A DNA stretch of 37,407 bases from Eubacterium sp. CAG:252 (GCA_000436535.1 FR886342.1:54005-91411); one strand, 5' to 3'; positions 9,473-18,471 are shown, numbered from the stretch's first letter. The notes: generated by a model from the letters alone, not told the origin. A program made the numbers and translations.

Positions 9473-9867
9473 TCATTTCACTTTTTCATATCGTCTTATT
9501 CCACTGTTAAGCATTGCAATAAGGCAGAAAAACATAGGAAATGTTATAACTTCAAGCAGCTCTGCCGTTCCCTGTATAGAATAAACCATAACTGCCAGAC
9601 CTGTACCAGCCAGCATATATAAATCTTTGTTGCCGTTATCAGCCTTTTTAATATATTTAATCATATTATGAATTGAAAGTCCAATAATCAATACATATAC
9701 AGCTAATCCCGCTATTCCAAGTGTAACCAGTGTATTAAGCCATATATTATGTGCATTATCCACCCTGCTTCTGTTAAGAATATTACTTGCAATATCAGAA
9801 TAATCACTTATAACAAGTAAGCTACTATTTTGCCTGTAATATAATTAATTTTTTCACATATATCCAT
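9473..9867 (-). pseudogene. Internally deleted O-antigen ligase/polymerase-like (Wzy_C) gene
   Basis: The minus strand has a good start at 9867: AGGAG a few bases upstream and ATG, then MDICEKINYITGKIVAYLL, ending at TAA (9808-9810). A different frame is open from the same place and runs into SRVDNAHNIWLNTLVTLG and about 90 further residues with three hydrophobic stretches, ending at 9473. The DNAHNxWLxxLxxLG text is typical of the C-terminal part of O-antigen ligase-like membrane proteins, normally about 400-500 aa. The simplest reading is a gene start joined out of frame to its own 3' end by a deletion near 9800-9830. A GTG at 9763 could start a 96-aa product, but no ribosome site is evident there. 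Function is probably lost. Confidence 0.65.
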
Positions 9868-9904
9868 ACTACTCCTCATTTCTGTACATTTTTGTTTATT
9901 ATAT

Positions 9905-9944
9905 TTATAACAAAAACCAGTACTACATACAATATAGCACTGGT
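9905..9944 (-). terminator. Terminator downstream of the suf operon
   Basis: ACCAGT (9916-9921) and ACTGGT (9939-9944) form a stem. On the minus strand it is followed by TTTTTGTTATAAA. It lies about 60 bases past the sufU stop, after hairpin copy B, and just upstream of the broken ligase gene, so it would separate the two units. Confidence 0.6.
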
Positions 9945-9960
9945 CTTTTATTCATAATAT

Positions 9961-9990
9961 AATGTTGGGGGTCAAAAGCCCCCAACTATG
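9961..9990 (+). repeat. Dispersed hairpin element, single-hairpin copy B
   Basis: GTTGGGGG (9964-9971), loop TCAAAAG, CCCCCAAC (9979-9986) is a perfect 8-bp stem flanked by AAT and TATGA. It matches the left end of the copies at 127 and 23480; the rest of the element is absent. It sits in the 3' untranslated region of sufU, between the stop codon and the terminator. Confidence 0.7.
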
Positions 9991-10006
9991 ACAGAAAAAC
10001 ATATTT

Positions 10007-10444
10007 TTAATTATAATTATCTATCGCTTTCTTTAACGCCTCATCCAATGTATGCCAGCCAAGTACAGCACACTTTACTCTTGCAGGCATATGCGATATA
10101 TCCTTAAGTGCTGAAGCTTCATCAAGCTCGTCTATCTCTTCATCTGTAGCCTCTCCCTTTATCATCTTAAGGAAAAGTTCCCCGAGCTTTAATGCTTCAT
10201 CTTTATTCTTACCGACTATCATACCAAGCATAATATCTGCTGATGCCTGAGATATGGCACATCCATCACCCACAAATGCTCCATCTTCTATTATGCCGTT
10301 TTCAACCTTAAGCTTAAGCCATATATCATCGCCACAGTTAGGATTAACACCCTCTAATACAATATTAGCATCTGGAAGATCATGCTTGAACTCTGGCCTT
10401 ATATTGTGTTCTGTAAGAATTTCATTGTAGAAACCTCTATTCAT
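10007..10444 (-). CDS. sufU: Iron-sulfur/zinc sulfur-transfer protein SufU
   Basis: SufU receives persulfide sulfur from SufS and passes it to the SufBCD scaffold. The 145-aa protein has the zinc ligand set of the family: C37 and D39 in NCGDD, C62 in GDGCAIS and C125 in VKCAVLGW, with the insertion before the last cysteine that separates SufU from IscU. It overlaps the end of sufS by 8 bases (ATGAATAG), indicating translational coupling. A GGAGG lies 11 bases before the ATG. It is the last gene of the suf operon. Confidence 0.95.
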   Translation of the reverse strand: MNRGFYNEILTEHNIRPEFKHDLPDANIVLEGVNPNCGDDIWLKLKVENGIIEDGAFVGDGCAISQASADIMLGMIVGKNKDEALKLGELFLKMIKGEATDEEIDELDEASALKDISHMPARVKCAVLGWHTLDEALKKAIDNYN

Positions 10445-11651
10445 CGTAACCCATCCTCCTTCTTACATTAATAGCGCTCTTTACAAATGCGCGTACTTCA
10501 TCCTCTGTGTTATAAAACATAAAGCTTGCTCTTGTCGCATTGTACACCTTAAGGTGTGTAAGAAGTGGCTGTGCACAATGATGTCCTGCTCTTACATCTA
10601 TTCCGTCAGAAGATAATATTTCACTTACATCGTGTGGATGTACATTATCTATTGTAAATGCAACGATACCTGTATGATTATCAGGGTCGTCAGAACCAAG
10701 AATATGAATATGTTCATAATCCCTAAGTCCCTCCATAGCTATATGTGTAAGTTCTCTTTCTCTTTCTTCTATATAGTCAAAACCTACTTCATTAATATAC
10801 TTAATAGCTGCTGCAAGTCCGACTGCACCTGCTGCATTAACTGTACCAGCCTCGAACTTATGTGGAAGTTCTGCATATACAGCACCCTCTCTTGTAACAG
10901 AGTCTATCATTTCGCCACCTGTCATAAATGGCTCCATATTTTCTAATAGCTCCTGCTTGCCGTAAAGCACACCTATACCCATAGGTCCCATAAGCTTGTG
11001 TCCTGAAAATGCAAGAAAATCTGCATCCAAATCCTTGACATCTATCTTCATATGAGGTGCGCTCTGTGCTGCATCAACTACCATAACTGCACCAACTGCA
11101 TGTGCCATGGCTGCTATTTTCTTAACAGGATTAACACATCCAAGTACATTGGATACCTGACCTACAGCTACAATCTTAGTATTCTCATTAATGCCAGCCT
11201 TAAGTGTTTCATCTGTGAGCGTTCCATCCTTCTCACATTCAAGATAAACAAGCTTTGCACCTGTCATTCTTGCTGCCATCTGCCATGGAAGCATATTGCT
11301 GTGATGCTCCATAATAGAAACTGCTATCTCATCGCCTGCCTTAAGATTATTAAGAGCATAGCTGTAAGCTACAAGATTAAGACTTTCAGTTGTATTTCTT
11401 GTAAATATGATTTCCTTTGTTGAGTCCGCATTAAGGAACTCTCTTACAACTTCTCTTGAATCTTCGTATTCCTTAGTTGCTGCAAGGCTGAGTGGATAAA
11501 AACCTCTTAATGGATTAGCATTATTCTTTTCATAAAACTCTGCTTCAGCCTTAATCACACATTCAGGTTTCTGTGATGTAGCAGCATTATCTATATATAT
11601 TGTGTCATTATTCTTAATAAGTGGAAAATCATCCCTGTAATTATGACTCAT
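10437..11651 (-). CDS. sufS: Cysteine desulfurase SufS
   Basis: This PLP enzyme takes sulfur from cysteine and holds it as a persulfide for SufU. In the 404-aa product the PLP lysine is K219 in FSGHKLMGP, and the persulfide cysteine is C358 in RAGHHCAQPL, a group II (SufS) context. Length and motifs are complete. The ATG at 11651 is preferred because GGAG precedes it by 6-7 bases; the in-frame ATG at 11663 has no ribosome site. It sits 164 bases after sufD, a wide gap for this operon that contains a long inverted repeat (11679-11736). Confidence 0.96.
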   Translation of the reverse strand: MSHNYRDDFPLIKNNDTIYIDNAATSQKPECVIKAEAEFYEKNNANPLRGFYPLSLAATKEYEDSREVVREFLNADSTKEIIFTRNTTESLNLVAYSYALNNLKAGDEIAVSIMEHHSNMLPWQMAARMTGAKLVYLECEKDGTLTDETLKAGINENTKIVAVGQVSNVLGCVNPVKKIAAMAHAVGAVMVVDAAQSAPHMKIDVKDLDADFLAFSGHKLMGPMGIGVLYGKQELLENMEPFMTGGEMIDSVTREGAVYAELPHKFEAGTVNAAGAVGLAAAIKYINEVGFDYIEERERELTHIAMEGLRDYEHIHILGSDDPDNHTGIVAFTIDNVHPHDVSEILSSDGIDVRAGHHCAQPLLTHLKVYNATRASFMFYNTEDEVRAFVKSAINVRRRMGYDE

Positions 11652-11678
11652 ATTTATCTCCATTCTATAGTCTTCTCT

Positions 11679-11736
11679 ATGTCGGCAGTTCTAAAATACA
11701 CTTATATATATACATAACATTTTACACTGCCGACAT
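11679..11736. repeat. Inverted repeat inside the suf operon
   Basis: ATGTCGGCAGT (11679-11689) and ACTGCCGACAT (11726-11736) are perfect 11-base complements with a 36-base AT-rich loop. It lies between sufD and sufS, without a clear T-run next to the stem on the minus strand, so an RNA processing or stability element is as likely as a weak terminator. The nine bases GTCGGCAGT occur again at 31023-31031 upstream of pyk, there without a partner arm. Confidence 0.5.
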
Positions 11737-11815
11737 AATTAAATATATTTTATGTCCGATTTTTTCAATTCCGGCTACTATTGGCTATTCTTATGAATAA
11801 ACCTGCTGTATTTAA

Positions 11816-12916
11816 TTAATCCTCAGCCACTTCGCCAAGCACCTTACGAAGCTGTTCATTAGCAAGCTGTTCAACCTTTTCGTCTTCAATCTTTCTTACT
11901 ACAACTTCAAGTCTTCCCTTAGTCATAATATCTTCTGCTGCCTCTGAATTTATGCCCCTTGCTGCAAAGTAGAATAATGTTTCAGGGTCAAGCTCGCCAA
12001 TAGTTGCACCGTGTGAACCATTTACATCCTCCTCTGCACAAAGAATGATAGGAATTGTCTTGTTTACGACATCATCGCCTAATAATAATACATTTTCAGT
12101 TTCAGCACCTGTTGAACCAGATGAACCATTCTTAAAGTCAATAGTTCCCCTGAATACCTTCTTAGCTGCATCCTTAAGTGCTCCATCAACACCTATCTCA
12201 CAATTAGTCTTCTTACCTATGTGATTAGATATAAGGTTGATATCGATATTCTGCCTATCAACGCCAAAGTATCCTATATTACATATAAATTCTGACTTAT
12301 TGCCCTTAAGGTCTGTTCTTATGCCGTCATAAAGACTTCCTTCACCAAGGAATAACTGTACAAGCTCAAATCCTGCTTCGTCTGCACATCTGCTGCCTAT
12401 ATCACTGAGTACATCCTGCTCCTTAGGCTGTAAGAATACCTGTACAAGCTTTACGTGGCTGTTCTTTCCAGCATCTATAAGAGTTCTGAAAGCTGTATTG
12501 CCAGCTACTCCCTCAGTTCCCTTAAATGTTTCTATTATTGTAAATGTTACATCATCCTCTGCATTAACAACAAGCTTTCCTGCCTGATTAACCTTTTTGT
12601 CTTCTGCTGCAGAGTCATCTACATTAACATATATTACCTTATTATCTGCATTTTTATCTGCATTGATTACTAAAGACTTAATATTATCTGCTGCAAATAA
12701 AACATCTGCTGCTTCACCTGCGCCTGTCTTAACCGATGCGCTGATATCTGCATAATCACTACTCTGTGCATCATAAAATGCATCAACATATCCATCTGTT
12801 GTAATACTGCAAGGAGTAACTTCGCTATCCCATGCAACCTTTGTATCATTCAGATTAAGCCAGTACCATGTCTTAGATGGAAGTGCATTTATCTTATATT
12901 CACTAATATTACTCAT
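11816..12916 (-). CDS. sufD: Fe-S cluster scaffold subunit SufD
   Basis: SufD pairs with SufB and SufC to form the scaffold on which Fe-S clusters are built. The 366-aa protein shows the SUF core beta-helix, with GSHGATIGELDPETLFYFAARGI near the C-terminus; the N-terminal part is divergent, which is usual for SufD. ATG at 12916 is chosen: GGAG lies 6 bases before it. An ATG at 12928 belongs to the repeated CAGAAATGgAG leader and adds four residues. Its position after sufB and before sufS is the standard Firmicutes arrangement, though a gap of 113 bases separates it from sufB. Confidence 0.92.
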   Translation of the reverse strand: MSNISEYKINALPSKTWYWLNLNDTKVAWDSEVTPCSITTDGYVDAFYDAQSSDYADISASVKTGAGEAADVLFAADNIKSLVINADKNADNKVIYVNVDDSAAEDKKVNQAGKLVVNAEDDVTFTIIETFKGTEGVAGNTAFRTLIDAGKNSHVKLVQVFLQPKEQDVLSDIGSRCADEAGFELVQLFLGEGSLYDGIRTDLKGNKSEFICNIGYFGVDRQNIDINLISNHIGKKTNCEIGVDGALKDAAKKVFRGTIDFKNGSSGSTGAETENVLLLGDDVVNKTIPIILCAEEDVNGSHGATIGELDPETLFYFAARGINSEAAEDIMTKGRLEVVVRKIEDEKVEQLANEQLRKVLGEVAED

Positions 12917-13029
12917 CATACTCTCCATTTCTGTGCATATCCTATATATTATGCATTGCTCACTTCAGAAGCATAATAAACATAATTATAAATCTCTATA
13001 TATGGACAGCACACACATTTATATACTAA

Positions 13030-14436
13030 TTAACCGATACTACCCTTCATCTCAAGTCTGATAAGATTATTCATCTCAATCGCATACTCAAGAGGAAGTT
13101 CCTTAGATACATTATCAGCAAAACCGCTTACGATACATGCTCTTGCATCTTCTTCTGTCATACCACGCGACATAAGATAGAATACAGCCTCATCGCTTAT
13201 ACTTCCAATCTGTGCCTCGTGGCCTACGTTAGCCTTTCTTGTTCTGATATCCATAGCTGGTATAGTATCTGAACGCGATATAGAGTCAAGCATAAGTGAC
13301 TGACATGAAACTGCTGCCTTTGTATTCTCAGCCTGCTTGTTTACTACAACTGAAGAACGGAAAGTGCTTATACCGCCATCCTTTGATATAGACTTTGTGT
13401 TGATATAAGAACTTGTGTTCTTAGCCGCATGGACTACCTTTGCACCTGTATCAAGGTTCTGTCCCTTACCTGCAAATGTAATTCCAGTAAATTCCATTCT
13501 TGAGCCTTCACCCTTAAGAATACTCATAGGGTAAAGATATGAAACGTGTGAACCAAATGAACCTGATACCCATTCGATTGTTCCGCCCTCTTCTACTATG
13601 GCTCTCTTTGTGTTTAAGTTGTACATATTCTTAGACCAGTTCTCAATAGTTGAATATCTGAGCTTTGCATTCTTTCCAACAAAAAGCTCAACACAGCCTG
13701 CGTGAAGATTAGCTACATTATACTTAGGTGCTGAACATCCCTCGATAAAGTGAAGATCCGCTCCCTCATCTACTATAATAAGTGTATGCTCAAACTGTCC
13801 TGCTCCCGGAGCATTAAGTCTGAAGTATGACTGAAGTGGTATCTCAACCGATACTCCCTTTGGAACATATACAAATGAACCACCTGACCATACTGCACCG
13901 TGAAGAGCTGCAAACTTATGGTCGTTTGGCTTAACAAGCTTCATAAAGTGTGTACGCACCATATCAGCATATTCACCCTTAAGTGCGCTCTCCATATCTG
14001 TGTATACAACACCAAGCTTGGCAACATCTTCTCTTACATTGTGATATACAAGCTCTGAGTCGTACTGTGCGCCAACTCCGGCAAGTGACTTTCTTTCCGC
14101 CTGTGGTATACCAAGTCTTTCAAATGTGTTCTTAATATCATCAGGAACATCTGACCACTTTGTCTTCATATTAGTATTAGGTCTTACATAAGTAACAATA
14201 TTATCCATATTAAGACCTTCTATTGATGGACCCCAGTCAGGCACCTGCATATTGTTATATATCTGTAATGATTCAAGACGGAAGTTCTGCATCCATGCCG
14301 GGTCATTCTTTTCCTTTGAAAGCTTTTCAACTATCTCCGGAGTAAGACCTGCATTTATTCTGTATGCATCCTTTTCCTCATCCTTGAAATCATATATATT
14401 CCTGTCTATGTCTTCAACATATGTTTTCTCTTTCAT
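13030..14436 (-). CDS. sufB: Fe-S cluster scaffold subunit SufB
   Basis: SufB is the main scaffold protein of the SufBC2D complex. The 468-aa sequence is full length, with the conserved N-terminal TYVEDIDRNIYDFKDEEKDAY-like region, VPDWGPSIEGL, and the beta-helix core ending in GSISDEAVFYLMSRGMTEEDA. The start matches homologues; the nearest GAGGAG is about 12 bases from the ATG, a longer gap than usual. It follows sufC by 78 bases. Confidence 0.96.
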   Translation of the reverse strand: MKEKTYVEDIDRNIYDFKDEEKDAYRINAGLTPEIVEKLSKEKNDPAWMQNFRLESLQIYNNMQVPDWGPSIEGLNMDNIVTYVRPNTNMKTKWSDVPDDIKNTFERLGIPQAERKSLAGVGAQYDSELVYHNVREDVAKLGVVYTDMESALKGEYADMVRTHFMKLVKPNDHKFAALHGAVWSGGSFVYVPKGVSVEIPLQSYFRLNAPGAGQFEHTLIIVDEGADLHFIEGCSAPKYNVANLHAGCVELFVGKNAKLRYSTIENWSKNMYNLNTKRAIVEEGGTIEWVSGSFGSHVSYLYPMSILKGEGSRMEFTGITFAGKGQNLDTGAKVVHAAKNTSSYINTKSISKDGGISTFRSSVVVNKQAENTKAAVSCQSLMLDSISRSDTIPAMDIRTRKANVGHEAQIGSISDEAVFYLMSRGMTEEDARACIVSGFADNVSKELPLEYAIEMNNLIRLEMKGSIG

Positions 14437-14514
14437 AGTTTTAAGGAACTCCTCTCTTTTTCTTTAACATTTCATATATATCATCAGCAGTTAAACAACT
14501 GCACGCGCTGCGTA

Positions 14515-15261
14515 TTAGTTTTCGTATTCTGCGAAACCTTCTGTATTAATCTTGTCAACTAATGAAGCATCGCCTGTGTTAATTATCTTACCTTCTATCA
14601 TAACGTGTGTATAATCAACTGATAAAGATTCAAGAATTTTAGTGCTGTGTGTGATGATAAGAAGACTTCCGTCACATCTCTTCTGGTATTCCTCGATACC
14701 TGCTGAAACTGTTCTTACAGCATCTACATCAAGTCCTGAGTCTGTTTCATCAAGAATTGCAAGCGATGGCTTTAACATAAGAAGCTGTAATATTTCAGCC
14801 TTCTTCTTCTCACCACCTGAGAAACCAACATTAAGGTCTCTTTCTGCATAAGACTTGTCCATATTAAGAAGCTCCATAGTCTTTTCAAGCTCCTTCTTGA
14901 ATTCCATAAAACGTGTTCTCTTTCCTGTCTTTAACTCAAGTGCATTTCTTATAAATGAGCTGAGTGTTACACCAGGAACTTCAAGAGGATTCTGGAATGA
15001 TAAAAAAATACCATCCTTAGAACGCTCATTAACTGGTTCATTAGTTATATTCTTTCCATTAAACCATATTTCACCATTCTTAACTGTATATCTTGGATTA
15101 CCCATAATAGCATAACCAAGTGTCGACTTACCTGTACCGTTAGGTCCCATAAGTACGTGTGTTTCTCCCTTTCCGATAGAAAGATTAACTCCGTGAAGAA
15201 TTTCCTTATCTTCTACATCTACATATAAATCCTTTATATTTAATAAGTTCTTGTCTGACAT
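14515..15261 (-). CDS. sufC: Fe-S assembly ATPase SufC
   Basis: This 248-aa ABC-type ATPase powers the SufBCD scaffold. It has Walker A GPNGTGKST (39-47), the ABC signature FSGGEKKKAEILQ with the lysine-rich insert typical of SufC, Walker B LAILDETDSGLD (the D after ILDE... is the SufC form) and a switch histidine in ITHSTKI. AAGGATATATT provides the ribosome site. It lies 94 bases after the Rrf2-type regulator, with no terminator in between, so it probably shares the iscR promoter. Confidence 0.96.
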   Translation of the reverse strand: MSDKNLLNIKDLYVDVEDKEILHGVNLSIGKGETHVLMGPNGTGKSTLGYAIMGNPRYTVKNGEIWFNGKNITNEPVNERSKDGIFLSFQNPLEVPGVTLSSFIRNALELKTGKRTRFMEFKKELEKTMELLNMDKSYAERDLNVGFSGGEKKKAEILQLLMLKPSLAILDETDSGLDVDAVRTVSAGIEEYQKRCDGSLLIITHSTKILESLSVDYTHVMIEGKIINTGDASLVDKINTEGFAEYEN

Positions 15262-15355
15262 AATATATCCTTATCCTTTCTTATTTAAAATGTTTTTAAA
15301 TGCTGCGATTACGTATCAAAAATAACTTCTGACATTCACTAATACATATACCAGT

Positions 15356-15844
15356 TTAATTACTTTCCTTCACTTTCCTGCTATCAGGCTTTTTGTCTTC
15401 TTTATCAGCCTTATTCTCCTCCGGCTTATCAGCTTCTGTAGCAAGTCTTACAACATCTGCAAGTGTCATATTATCAAAGTAGTCATTGATAATCTTGGCA
15501 AGTCCTTCCCATATAGGAAGTGTATAACAGGCACTTGAACGCTCACACATATTCTGTTCATCCTTAAGACAGGAAACCGGCGCTAACGAACCTTCTGTAA
15601 GATTAAGTATCTCACTTATAGAATAATCAGCAGGATTTCTTGTAAGTCTGTATCCACCGCCATGCCCGCTTGCTGCTTCTATAAGATGTGCCTTTGACAG
15701 CATGCGTGTAATAGTTTCAAGATACTTCTGCGACAAATCCTCCTTCTTCGATATTTCTTTAAGAGGAATATAATCGTCACTGTGATTAACAGCCAGATAC
15801 ACCATAACTCTTAAGGCGTACCTGCCTTTAGAAGAAATAACCAT
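15356..15844 (-). CDS. iscR: Rrf2-family regulator, IscR-like
   Basis: The 162-aa winged-helix regulator has an N-terminal SSKGRYALRVMVYLA helix, recognition helix around residues 39-50, and the GGYRL wing. C92, C100 and C106 sit in the region where IscR binds a [2Fe-2S] cluster, though the C92-C100 spacing is two residues longer than in the E. coli protein and the fourth ligand is not obvious. A lysine- and glutamate-rich tail ends the protein. As first gene before sufCBDSU it is probably an Fe-S-sensing repressor of its own operon. A palindrome overlaps its promoter. CymR-type function is less likely because CymR lacks the cysteines. Confidence 0.88.
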   Translation of the reverse strand: MVISSKGRYALRVMVYLAVNHSDDYIPLKEISKKEDLSQKYLETITRMLSKAHLIEAASGHGGGYRLTRNPADYSISEILNLTEGSLAPVSCLKDEQNMCERSSACYTLPIWEGLAKIINDYFDNMTLADVVRLATEADKPEENKADKEDKKPDSRKVKESN

Positions 15845-15908
15845 AACTTAATATTCCTTTCATACATAATAGCTTTGTAATAAATAATTCTCAATAAAGC
15901 GTAAAAAG

Positions 15909-15937
15909 ATAATATACCCATTCGCCTACTGTGTCAA
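15909..15937 (-). promoter_or_regulatory. iscR-suf operon promoter
   Basis: On the minus strand TTGACA (15932-15937), exactly 17 bases, then TATTAT (15909-15914). This is one of the best sigma-A promoters in the window. It lies about 65 bases upstream of the iscR ATG. Confidence 0.75.
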
Positions 15938-15941
15938 TAGG
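15925..15941. promoter_or_regulatory. Palindromic operator candidate over the iscR -35 box
   Basis: CCTACTG-TGT-CAATAGG is a 7+3+7 palindrome with one G-T style mismatch (CCTAYTG). It fully covers the -35 hexamer of the iscR promoter, where a bound repressor would block RNA polymerase. The most likely ligand is the Rrf2-type protein encoded just downstream (inference). Confidence 0.55.
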
Positions 15942-16066
15942 TGATTGCTTTTTATTAGCAGCAACATCTATTAAATAATTATAAATATTTTGTAAAAATT
16001 GCACTTTTTTATTTTATTAAACTATGCTAAAATATGTTTAATGTATTTTTGTCTGAATATTTTAAT

Positions 16067-16361
16067 AAGCCAGATATATTATATTATCATAAAGAACTGG
16101 CTTAACATTCTAATATTCATATATAAGCTACATTAAACTTTCTGAAAGCTCTGTAAACATTACCCCTGAGTTTTCTTCGCAGGATATGTGCCTGTGCACG
16201 TGTAGCACAATCCCGTTATTCTGAATTCTAAAAAGTGTACACATTTATATTGCGCACATCAGGCGCAAGAACATAGGCTAGTGTGAAAACAAATTTTTCA
16301 CACGCGGAATTTGTGTCTACGCACACTTGACACAAACTCGTTATGCACAAAAAAAGTGCGC
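16067..16361. other. Palindrome-rich gap between iscR and the chemoreceptor
   Basis: This part of the 533-base gap has no gene. It contains AAGCCAG/CTGGCTT (16067-16103), GTGTGAAAA/TTTTCACAC (16281-16303) and TTTGTGTC/GACACAAA (about 16308-16335). It also holds several short GTGC/GCAC and GCGCAC pieces, ending in TGCACAAAAAAAGTGCGCG next to the chemoreceptor start. None has a terminator-like T-run on the plus strand. A weak promoter-like TTGCAC-18-TATGCT occurs near 16000-16028. It may be a structured 5' leader or a worn repeat. Confidence 0.4.
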
Positions 16362-16377
16362 GGAAATGAGGTTTAAT

Positions 16378-18450
16378 ATGAAAAAAACACAAGATAAGAA
16401 GCCTGTCCCTTCTACGGACACCCCCGCTACAGGCACAGCCAATGTAAAGCAGGAAAAGATAGCTAAGAAAATTGCCAACCGGATTGGTACACCAACCTGT
16501 ATTATATTCCTTATTGTGGCTGTGGTAATGGCAGTTGTAGTCAAAGTACAGCTTGACACTTCTAATGAGCGTGAACTTACTCTTGAGTCACAGTCAGCAG
16601 CTAACGAGCTGAACACACTTTTCCAGCAGTATATGAAGTCAGTAAGCCATCTTGCTGTAAACCCTCAGGTTAAGAACACTATTGCCTCTGCCAGTGCAGA
16701 TACCCCTATAACACAGACATCTGATTATCCTTCTGTCTTCCAGTATATGTTAAGTATGCAGCAGGAGGACTCAGCCAATATCATGGCTGTATGGATTGCT
16801 TCGATTGATGCCAATGTTCTTACACAGTCTGACGGCTACACAAGCGGCAGGGACTTCCAGATAACTGCGCGTGAATGGTATTCTGTCACACAGACAAAGT
16901 CTGTTATGCTTACAAAACCATATGTAGATGCAAGTACGGGTACAAATATTGTAAGCGCTGCTGCCCCTGTAACTGATGCTTCAGGAAAGGTTATCGGTGT
17001 TGCAGGTCTTGACTTATCATTAGAGCATGTAAATGAATTTCTCAGTCAGTGTACTATCGGCGATACCGGTTATATTGTAATGACAGCAACTGATGGCACT
17101 ATTATATATCATCCCGACTCATCCCTTATACAGAAGTCTTTAAAAAACATTGACATTTCTTCTAATGTCACTAATCTTGTAACTTCTGATAAAAATGGCT
17201 TTGTTAAGTTCAAGATAAGCGGTTCAACAAAGTATGGCTATGTAACAGCCATTGATAATACAGGTTATGTTGTATTTAGCAGCTTATCATCTGGTGAATA
17301 CTCACAAAGCTTAGTAAGAATGATTATTATAATGATAGTTATATTTGTTATAGGCATTGTAATTATATTTACTGCTATAGTCCGTGTATCTGGTTCCATA
17401 ACAAAACCTATAGAGTCTCTTGACGTTGCAGCCAAAGAGCTTGCAGATGGCAACCTCGATGTTCATCTTGAAGTTACAACCAACGATGAAATAGGAAATC
17501 TTGGCCGTTCTATTCAGCTCACTGTCCAAAGACTTAAGGTATATATTGCCTATATAGATGAAGTGGCCGATGTACTTGCAAAGATGGCAGATGGTACTCT
17601 CGCCATTCACTTAAAGCAGGAATACACTGGTGATTTCAGCAGAATTAAAGATGCTCTTCTTAACATCTCAGCATCTATGACAGAGATTATGACTGGCATA
17701 AGTGAAAGTTCTAATCAGGTTTCTGCCGGTTCAGACGACCTCGCAAAGGCAGCCCAGACTCTTGCTGAGGGTGCTACAACTCAGGCTGCATCCGTTGAAG
17801 AGCTTGTTGCTACAACTGACAATATCGTAACAGAACTTCAGAACAGTAAAGAAGATGCCTTAAACTGTGCAGCGGAAGCAAAGAGCGTTTCTACTCTTGC
17901 CAATAACAGCAAGAAACAGATGCAGGCAATGATTGATGCCATGGCAATGATTAGCGAAACTTCTAACAAAGTAGTCAGTATTATACATACTATAGAAGAA
18001 ATTGCCGACCAGACTAATCTTCTTTCTCTTAATGCTTCTATTGAGGCCGCAAGAGCTGGTGAGGCAGGCCGTGGCTTCGCTGTTGTCGCTTCTGAGATAA
18101 GTTCACTTGCCGCACAGAGTTCGGATGCAGCAACAACCTCCAAGGAGCTTATAGGCGTATCTATAGATGAGATTGCCAAAGGTGTTGACATAGCCAATGA
18201 AGTAACTGATATTCTTCAGACAGTCGTTAATAACATCGACAACTTAAGTAATATGGTTACGCACACCGCTGAACTTTCTGTTGAGCAGGAGGAGAATATG
18301 AAGCAGATGCAGTCAGGAATTGACAACATCGCTCAGGCTGTTCAGGATACCTCCGCCACAGCACAGGAAGGCTCTGCTACATCAGAAGAACTTGCAGCAC
18401 AGGCAGCAGTTCTTAGTGACCTTATCAAGAAATTTGACTTAAGCAAGTAG
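16378..18450 (+). CDS. Methyl-accepting chemotaxis protein (dCache sensor)
   Basis: The 690-aa receptor has a lysine-rich cytoplasmic N-terminus, helix 1 at about 39-58, an extracellular region of about 250 residues with double-Cache character (WYSVTQTKSVMLTKPYVDAS and GVAGLDLSLEHV), helix 2 at about 312-336, a HAMP domain (about 337-385) and a cytoplasmic signalling domain. The hairpin tip QTNLLSLNASIEAARAGE (about 545-562) is near consensus. It should relay a small-molecule signal to CheA/CheW. No other chemotaxis gene is nearby. The start at 16378 follows GAGG by 7 bases; upstream in-frame codons come from the repeated leader. Ligand unknown. Confidence 0.93.
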   Translation: MKKTQDKKPVPSTDTPATGTANVKQEKIAKKIANRIGTPTCIIFLIVAVVMAVVVKVQLDTSNERELTLESQSAANELNTLFQQYMKSVSHLAVNPQVKNTIASASADTPITQTSDYPSVFQYMLSMQQEDSANIMAVWIASIDANVLTQSDGYTSGRDFQITAREWYSVTQTKSVMLTKPYVDASTGTNIVSAAAPVTDASGKVIGVAGLDLSLEHVNEFLSQCTIGDTGYIVMTATDGTIIYHPDSSLIQKSLKNIDISSNVTNLVTSDKNGFVKFKISGSTKYGYVTAIDNTGYVVFSSLSSGEYSQSLVRMIIIMIVIFVIGIVIIFTAIVRVSGSITKPIESLDVAAKELADGNLDVHLEVTTNDEIGNLGRSIQLTVQRLKVYIAYIDEVADVLAKMADGTLAIHLKQEYTGDFSRIKDALLNISASMTEIMTGISESSNQVSAGSDDLAKAAQTLAEGATTQAASVEELVATTDNIVTELQNSKEDALNCAAEAKSVSTLANNSKKQMQAMIDAMAMISETSNKVVSIIHTIEEIADQTNLLSLNASIEAARAGEAGRGFAVVASEISSLAAQSSDAATTSKELIGVSIDEIAKGVDIANEVTDILQTVVNNIDNLSNMVTHTAELSVEQEENMKQMQSGIDNIAQAVQDTSATAQEGSATSEELAAQAAVLSDLIKKFDLSK

Positions 18451-18471
18451 ACATTTAATAATACTTAACAA

